Positions 57,600-64,000 of a stretch of DNA of 64,000 nucleotides are shown in pieces (positions within the stretch are counted from its first letter, which is position 1; every line of letters starts with the position of its first letter). The notes below the pieces were generated by a model, which was given only the letters and a program-made list of their open reading frames with translations, searched no databases and was not told the DNA's origin. A program made the position numbers and the translations under genes. Origin of the DNA: Gnetum montanum (Eukaryota > Streptophyta > Gnetopsida > Gnetales > Gnetaceae); the NCBI GenBank assembly GCA_015680685.1, contig MNCI01005409.1:19291-83290 (forward strand), in the 5' to 3' direction.

Positions 57600-57860
57600 A
57601 ATTACCAAGCGTTTGGAATGATGTTAAACTATCAACTGTCTGATATGACATTAAATTGCCAGTGAACGTCCACAATGACGTTAAACTAGCCATGGCCAGA
57701 AAGGGCCTATCCCTTTTAAGATTCCTAAAATGGTTATCTCTTTTGGCCCACTATGGCCTAAAACTAGTAACCCCTATTTCTTTCGGAACATGGATGCAAT
57801 GGTCCACCATGACTTTAAACTGATGTGCATAGCTCAAAATGTCTTTAAACTAGAGCTCAA
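57600..57860 (+). repeat. Post-protease TTAAACTA motif array, element D
   Basis: About six copies: GATGTTAAACTATC, GACATTAAATTGCC, GTCCACAATGACGTTAAACTAG, CTATGGCCTAAAACTAG, GTCCACCATGACTTTAAACTG, TGTCTTTAAACTAG. It begins within 20 bp of the gag-protease stop. Confidence 0.8.
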
Positions 57861-58221
57861 TATGTTGCAAGTTTACAAACATTCACTACGTTATGTCAAA
57901 TTTTCATTTAGATGTTACAAGTTACAATTTCCATTCATTCATTTTCGTTATTTTTCTTTTTCAAATATTTTTCTTTATGTTTTTCTCTGCATTTTAGAAA
58001 CTCATGTTACACGCATATGTTTACGATATACTTGAGAAAATAAGAGAAAAATACCAAAAAAATGTGAAAAAGAAAAAATATAAATATCGAACATCAAAGT
58101 GGCAATAGAATGCCATTATTTTATACTTCAATTAAATCCATGTCATTACATCAGTCCTCATACATTCCCATTAGGCATTTGGAAAACATCTAATAACTAA
58201 AACTAGGCTAACAGTTAAACT
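57861..58221. other. 3' flank of the D antisense gene
   Basis: A/T-rich, no gene. Corresponds to 21409-21780 in B. Confidence 0.4.
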
Positions 58222-61200
58222 TATGCATTAGTACTAGGAGGGGGTTGACCCCCAATATCCTCCACATTATCCACTTTCACTCCACTAGGGCCAGCTCCAT
58301 CATTTTCATGTTCCTATAATAGAGCACAAAAAACAAACGATAACAGTAACATTAAAAATAAAAACAATAAAACCATACAAAAATGAATGCCATAATAAAA
58401 CACTCACAAGTGAGGAGGACCCTAAGTTGGCCTTCAAATGTTGTAGAATCTCCTGCTTGGGCACATTTGTCCAATCCTCCTCCAGGCCAAGATCAATACC
58501 AGCCAAAGTTTTACCCTTGTTTACTAAAGCCTAGGTACGGTGCTCAAGAGAGAACATGCCTATTGAAGCCTCCCCAGAGGTGCTAGTAATTGTTCTCTCG
58601 GGAGACCCCTCCACCTCAATGCACTCGGTGAACCTATTGTAAGTAGGCCACAAGCCTAATCCATCGATGAACATCTCCATCCAGTGATGTTCAACTGACT
58701 CCTCCTTTAACTATTTCTTGTACTAATGCTTGTGGTCCTTTTGATCTTGACCCCATTTCTATACTTTAGCAGCAAAGGATTTCCAGTCGTGACATTTCAT
58801 GTTCAGCAAATCCATCTGTGCTCTTTGTTCAGCAAATCCATGTTGCTTGCACTTTTCTATTCAAAATCGTCTAGTAATATGTGTAGGTGATTTCAGATGT
58901 TCGCCAAGTGTTATCACCAGATAGCCTAGTAGTAGCAAAATCATAATGGGATTGGAGATCCCTCTTCTTCTCTCTCTTCTTTGCTAGTGCTTCCTTCAAT
59001 GGGTGCACCTCATCCCATAGATACTCAACTGAATGCCTGCAAGTCCAAATCAATTTGGCATTTTGTATGATGCAACTGGAAACTGCATCATAAAAATTCC
59101 TAGGGACTTGCTCAATATTCCCTGGCAACTCAGGGAGGGCATCAATATGAGTAGTCTTAGAAGGATCCCACTGGAGCTTGGTGCTTGCAGGTGTAAGTAC
59201 CATACACATGAATCAGCCATAATCAACAATGAATGCAAAGAAACACAAATAAAACCATACACTTAGCATGACATGTAACGTACACATACCTAGTTCTAGG
59301 TGAGCTTCTTGTAGGTGAGCAACCACATCATTAACGATGTCCATAAAAAAATCCATTTTGATAGGCATCTTAGGCCATAGCCTTAGCTGGTCAGTTGATG
59401 TGGGATAAGTAAGGGAGGTCACCTCAATCAAAACGTATGATCCTGATGCTTCTGTTAGGGATGTATGTGCCTTAGAAATCTCAGCATCTACCTCTGATGC
59501 TAAAGATAATCAGGATAATCAAGAACAACACATATAAATTAAAGGATACAGAATATGTATTAAGCTAAAAGGAACATACCAAAAATCCCTTTTCTTTTTA
59601 GTTTTGGTGGACAAAGATCCATCAAAGAAATCATCAAAGACACCTCTTTCATCACTGGAATGCCTAAGTGCATCCAAAGCCTCCACAAGCTTCATCCCCA
59701 TGTTGCTTGTCACATCTTCCTCTTGCAGGGTAGGAGGTTCTTCGATTACTTCTTCCTCTGGCCCTGTGACAACTACTTTTGGTTCAACCATCGGGGCCAT
59801 GACCTCTCTCTCCCTCTTAGGACTTTCCTCTGAAATAACACCAGAATCCTAGAGTTAGTATGACATAGCATATATGTACATTTAATAACATATAAACCAA
59901 AACACAATAAAAAAGTAAATATGTAACAATAAAATAAAATGCTTACCTTCCACTGGCAGTACAAAATGGATCCTCTTCGCTCTTGGTGGTCTCACCTCTG
60001 GAGCAAGCTCCCTTGGGCGTTCATTCCTCTTCACCTTCTATTTAGACTTCCCAATGGTCTCACGAATCAGCTGTTCAGCCCCTTTAACAGACATGTGTAG
60101 CCTAGACGGTTCCAATCCCAAGCTATCATGGGAATGATGGGAACAGCTAGCCACACCTCCAGTAGTAATTGATACTAATTCTTCGATGCCTTTGGGTGGG
60201 TCCTGGGATCTAGTGGTGCTAAAAAAATGGTGAATCCAAGGGTGAGACAGTTGTGAATGGTCCCTTAAAATATAATTGTTATCACAGTAAACTACTAGGA
60301 ACTCAGCAAACCTACGTAGGTACCTTGCGAAGAAGGAAAATGTAAAATGGGATTTGACGTGGATGTTTGAACGTAACTTAACAATCTCTCCACGAAAACT
60401 AGATCCCAAAAATTATGCCCATTATAGTGCATGCCTATCTCTAAAACTACACATATCACATGTGCGGACTCAATCCCAAGGCTTCTTCCTTGAGAAAGAG
60501 ATTTGGAAAATGCCCATGCCCGGAAGAGAGGATATAGGAAGTTCATCTCCATTGATCAGGTATAATCTCGCATAGCAAAGTCTTTAGGACCCCGAGACAT
60601 GCCTAACCACTCCTCAAGCTCTTTTATAACCTGGCCTTCTTTAGTTGCTTTATCTATGGTCACCCTGGCACCATTCATGGGCACGCCAAAAAGATCAGAA
60701 ATGAACTCAGTGGTCAGGTGGAAAGATACCTTGACTCCTCGAACTTGTGTGTTAAAATGGGAAGCATCATCATTGAAAGAATCAACAATGGTGATCATCT
60801 CAGTAGCTAGAATACTAGGAGTCAAAGCTATGAACAAGTCCATCAGACTTGCCCGAGTAAGATGGATGATGATCAACTTAGGAGCTTTCTTTTGCAACCA
60901 TTGTTGTGACTGCTATACCTCCCCATATTTCATAAAAAGGATGGCCTAAGTATGCCCTGTTGTAATGGTAACTTCATCGGAGGAGATAGCTATTGTAAAA
61001 AAAATGAGAAACATAGAGCAAAAGGTTAAAAACATAGTACATGATGATACAAAAAAAAAAGAAAATGGAGTCTAGGATGTGGTCATTTACCATCAGTAAA
61101 TGGTGTAGGCAAGGTAGGTGCAAGATCAATTCTTTGAGGGAAAATTGGCCCATTAGAAGAACAATCCTTATGTAACCAACCGCGAACTTGGCAGTGATCA

Positions 61201-63210
61201 AAGGCTCTTGAAAACTGCCTATGATAGTCAACAATAGCCACTTTTTTCTGGTCTAGTAACACAACACAAAGAATGGGGCATGCCATGAATGTCTCTAACG
61301 CTATGCATGCTAAGGTAAGTCCACCATCATCATCATGCATCCCATTCTCATAAAAATGAGTCCTGCATAGGAAAAGAATATTAATGTATAGACAATGATA
61401 TAAAATTTAGAAAATCAAAATTTAAGCAAGACACAAGAAAGCATACCTATTCACTTTATATACTGTCCTAGGTGGATTCTGGAATAGAGTGTGCACATGG
61501 AAGGCTAGGAAAAGTGTGTTGTTGCTATTATACTGACTACAAGTAGGCAGCTCCCACACATGAGTCAAGGGACGAGTAGGGCCTCCCTCAACTTTAAAAA
61601 GTCCCTCATCTATGTTAGCAATAAAGGCAAGCATATCTTGTGTAGACCCAGGCAACATTGTCTCAATGACATCATGAGCCAACTATTCAAGTAAGTGAGA
61701 CCATATAACCACACTGAAATTTTGCAAGATGAACGAAAAAAATGAACCAGCACCAGGATGGAACCATATCACATGGGGCCTGATGTGCATGTCATAGGGA
61801 GGTATGTTCGGGCCAAAGGGGCCAAACCAAGCAAGTACACCAATGAGCTCAATCACAAGAAGAGAGGGTTTAGGTCCCCTGCATACAACCAAGATATTAG
61901 GGAAGTAAAAAATCTAAGTGCTAACATTATTATTAAATGACATAAACCAAAAATACACATAAACAAAACTTAAATACATAGCTTCACCCCACGAGACAAG
62001 GACATTGATATCTATTTAGTGTATTTGACATTCACTGGGGTACATTGAAGTCCATTTCATAGTAAATCCACACACAAGTACAGAACATGAACACTCACTG
62101 AAGCAAGGTTTAAACCATCGGTATAAACATAAAACTAGAAAATAACAAATACCTTATCAAAAAATTTACATTTTCATGTCTTAGCAAACAGGGGGGGCCC
62201 TAGACACTCACGATGGGGCTAACCCCTGTGACATACCCTGCTCTTATCCACTCACGTTCCAGCTTCCATTGACTCACATCGGCTTGTTCCCAGCAAGTCA
62301 CGCTGCAAGAAATCACACTGGGACTTGTTCCCAACAAGCTCATGCTGGGTCCCTTACATTCTAGCTCACGTTGGGAACCTACAGCTTGCCTTAGAGAACC
62401 CTATGCTCACACTTCGTAGGACCCTGGTGGTCATGCTAGAAACCTCCCACTTGTAACATAGCTCATGCTACCATGAGAAAAAGAGGCCTTCCCTACCTTG
62501 CATTGACATTGGCCTTCCCTGCCTTGCAAGCCTGAAAACTCATGCTATTGGCACTCGTGCTGGGGCTCGTTCTAGCACATGCCTTGCATATTCCCTAAAG
62601 AACTCATACCCCACTCACACCCAGGCCTGCACTCATGCTATAGGCTTCCTCATAACGTAGCTCATGTTGCCAAAAAGTAAACCCCCCGCAATGTAGCTCA
62701 TGATACCCTTAAAAAAAGGCTCATGTTAACCAGGGAAACCTGTAGTCACGTTGCACAAGGAACCCTTCACATGCCCTACATTGAAGCAACATGCCCTAGC
62801 AGTCACGCTACCTTGAAATATCTCATGCTCTCGGCACTCATGCCCTGCAATGCCTTGGACGCTCACGTCCTACATATACCCTGCACTCATGCCCTGCACC
62901 ATTCACACCTTGGATCACTCATGCTAACACCATGGAAACAAAATATGGTAGGCTAGAAACCCCAGAAAAAAATTGTGACCTAAATCTCAAAACAACCCAA
63001 AATCATGACCATAGATATTCTTCCCTAGCTAACGCTGTTCACAAATGCCAGAGAAAAAAGAGAGGAAACAAATCTACCTATGCAAAGCTCCATCCCATGC
63101 TGGAATCCTAGCTGGGGAAGATGTTGGAGTAGCTCTTCACTCTCCTCCATGAATACTAGATTTGCTTACCTCTTCCCTTTTCCTCGGCTTGTTTTCCCTT
63201 TTCGCTTCAT
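58222..63210 (-). pseudogene. Antisense eight-exon gene inside element D (unknown function)
   Basis: Exons on the minus strand: 63210-63078, 61878-61447, 61362-61091, 60989-59947, 59829-59580, 59499-59290, 59183-58408, 58313-58222; splice sites GT-AG throughout. Exon lengths 133/432/272/1043/250/210/776/92 closely follow B (131/450/272/1047/270/204/785/99). Protein: basic MKRKGKTSRGKGK; MEESEELLQHLPQL; GPKPSLLVIELIGVLAWFG; exon 4 VTITTGHT...DSFNDDASHFNTQVRGVKVSF, FISDLFGVPMNGARVTIDKA, RPWIHHFF-like SHPWIHHFFSTTRSQD; acidic exon 5; MPIKMDFFMDIVNDVV; exon 7 KLQWDPSKTTHIDALPELPG, DNTWRTSEITYTYY, WTNVPKQEILQHLKANLGSS; tail GAGPSGVKVDNVED. Stops at 63168, 61683, ~60950 and 58766; one-base loss in exon 1. 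Unknown family; role probably internal to the element. Confidence 0.8.
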
Positions 63211-63300
63211 GGCTACCCTGTAGCTCATGCTGCAACTCATGCGGATGCTGACACTGTAGCTCACGCTATAATCCAAAGCCAAGAACTCATGCTAGCACAA
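62220..63300 (+). repeat. CTCACGCTG-type repeats upstream of / in intron 1 of the D antisense gene
   Basis: Dozens of CTCACG(C/T)TG, CTCATGCTG, TCACGCTGCAAG words, the densest run at 62240-62920, resuming at 63215-63290 just upstream of exon 1 (63210). Orientation is the same, relative to the element, as in the D LTR (52025-52560). Variation is mostly cg/tg/ca at the CpG. Confidence 0.75.
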
Positions 63301-63841
63301 AAACCCCTTTCTTCTCTTCAAAAATCCCCTTTTAAACCACAAATATTCATTCCCAATTTAATTTAGTCTATTTTATTTTCTCTTATTTTATTTATTTAAA
63401 TTTACCATGTTTAAATTTTGTTTTCATTTATGTTATCTTTATTTCATGTTGGCCTAGTATTTCTCACTATTTTAGCCTCTGGAGATGAGGCTGAAAAAAG
63501 TTATTAAAATTTATATAAAGAAGGGGAGAAAAGTTCAAAAATAAAAAAAAAATATACATGCATGTATAAACATTTCAAAATCCATAAAATTTTATAGCCT
63601 CATAAACTTATTATTTGCACAAAAATTTAAAAATCAAAAATACTGCTTACACATTTAGAATGATAAGTTAACATGAATATTATTGGCCTTGTATGGCCTA
63701 AAACTGCCATGACAATCGTTGCATTCTACAATTTCGTTGGTACATAAATTAGTTACCCGATGCCTATTTACATTTAAAAACTCCTTCTTCAAGCAAGTGT
63801 TGCTCATTTTGCTCCTAGTTTAAATTGGCAAGAGCAAGCAC
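63300..63841 (+). promoter_or_regulatory. D pre-pol spacer with motif and splice acceptor
   Basis: One copy of GTATGGCCTAAAACTGCC at 63685-63705. TTTTGCTCCTAGTTTAAATTGGCAAG then AGCAAGCAC precedes the pol ATG; the acceptor is ggcAAG here against ggCAG in C, so possibly mutated. The rest is A/T-rich with no gene. Confidence 0.5.
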
Positions 63842-64000
63842 ATGGCCACCAAGAATATCCTTTCAACATTATCTCTCAGTGGACCATACGGGGAGGTTAA
63901 AAGGGAAATCAATCCAGAATCCTTAGATCTAGACCCATGCGCTTATATTGATTTAATAGCTTCTACTCAGGAAACATCAGACTGGCCTAAAAAATGTGAC
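63842..64000 (+). pseudogene. pol: Element D pol, first 53 codons (cut by window end)
   Basis: ATG 63842: MATKNILSTLSLSGPYGEVK, then LIASTQETSDWPKK, matching C pol start codon for codon where C has stops (C: TAA and TGA at the Q and W positions). Open to the window edge. RT and later domains lie outside. Confidence 0.8.

Larger units (their letters stand above)
51759..64000 (+). mobile_element. Element D: Tat-type Ty3/gypsy retrotransposon, plus strand (runs off the window)
   Basis: 5' LTR, leader with CTCATGCTGTCAGT-type repeats, gag-protease (53910-57594), motif array, antisense eight-exon gene (58222-63210, minus), pre-pol motif, splice acceptor and the first 53 codons of pol. It is the most complete example of the family's gag-protease / antisense gene / pol order, but its pol and 3' LTR lie beyond position 64000. 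Confidence 0.8.

Overview
The window looks like heterochromatic DNA from a large-genome seed plant. I find no intact host gene, no tRNA or rRNA and no bacterial signature. Almost all of it is degenerate Ty3/gypsy LTR retrotransposons. Four elements share one family design: a gag-protease ORF, a separate pol ORF with its own ATG, reverse transcriptase, a gypsy-type RNase H followed by a second 'archaeal-type' RNase H, and integrase. That domain order is the signature of the plant Tat/Ogre group. A large genome (gymnosperm-like) is an inference from the nested elements; species cannot be named.

Layout. 1-951: start of a minus-strand LTR (F) that has cut into the integrase end of element A (952-1162, +), followed by A's 3' untranslated region, polypurine tract and 3' LTR (to 4167). 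4168-11230: unknown sequence and a gag-only Athila-like minus-strand element (G). About 11400-28258: element B (minus), with a complete 5' LTR but no recognisable 3' LTR. 28259-41642: element C (+), whose 5' LTR is interrupted by B. 41643-51758: element E (+), interrupted on the left by C (in gag) and on the right by D (in pol). 51759-64000: element D (+), running off the window. Insertion order read from the junctions: E is oldest, then C and D into E, and B into C.

The most interesting content is a gene hidden inside these elements. Between protease and pol, B, D and E each carry a gene on the OPPOSITE strand with eight exons and conserved GT-AG introns; C keeps exon 1 and part of exon 2. 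In B the eight exons total 3258 nt, an exact multiple of three with all phases agreeing, interrupted only by point nonsense codons. The protein (about 1,085 aa) has a basic N-terminus, a central domain with a DLFGV core, an acidic exon, a coiled-coil-like exon and an acidic tail. I do not recognise it. A conserved 3' splice acceptor lies just before the pol ATG in every element, so the antisense gene may sit inside an intron of the sense transcript, the position of the known Ogre intron.

Regulatory-looking repeats accompany this. CpG-containing short motifs (TCACGCTG type in B, C, D; GCTACGTAGC type in A, E) cluster both in the LTR U3 regions and upstream of the antisense gene. A second motif (GACNTTAAACTAG) marks three fixed places in every element. 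The 3' LTR of C contains a dense array of perfect heat-shock-element repeats. Four N positions mark assembly faults, described below. All coding regions carry stops and frameshifts and are treated as pseudogenes.
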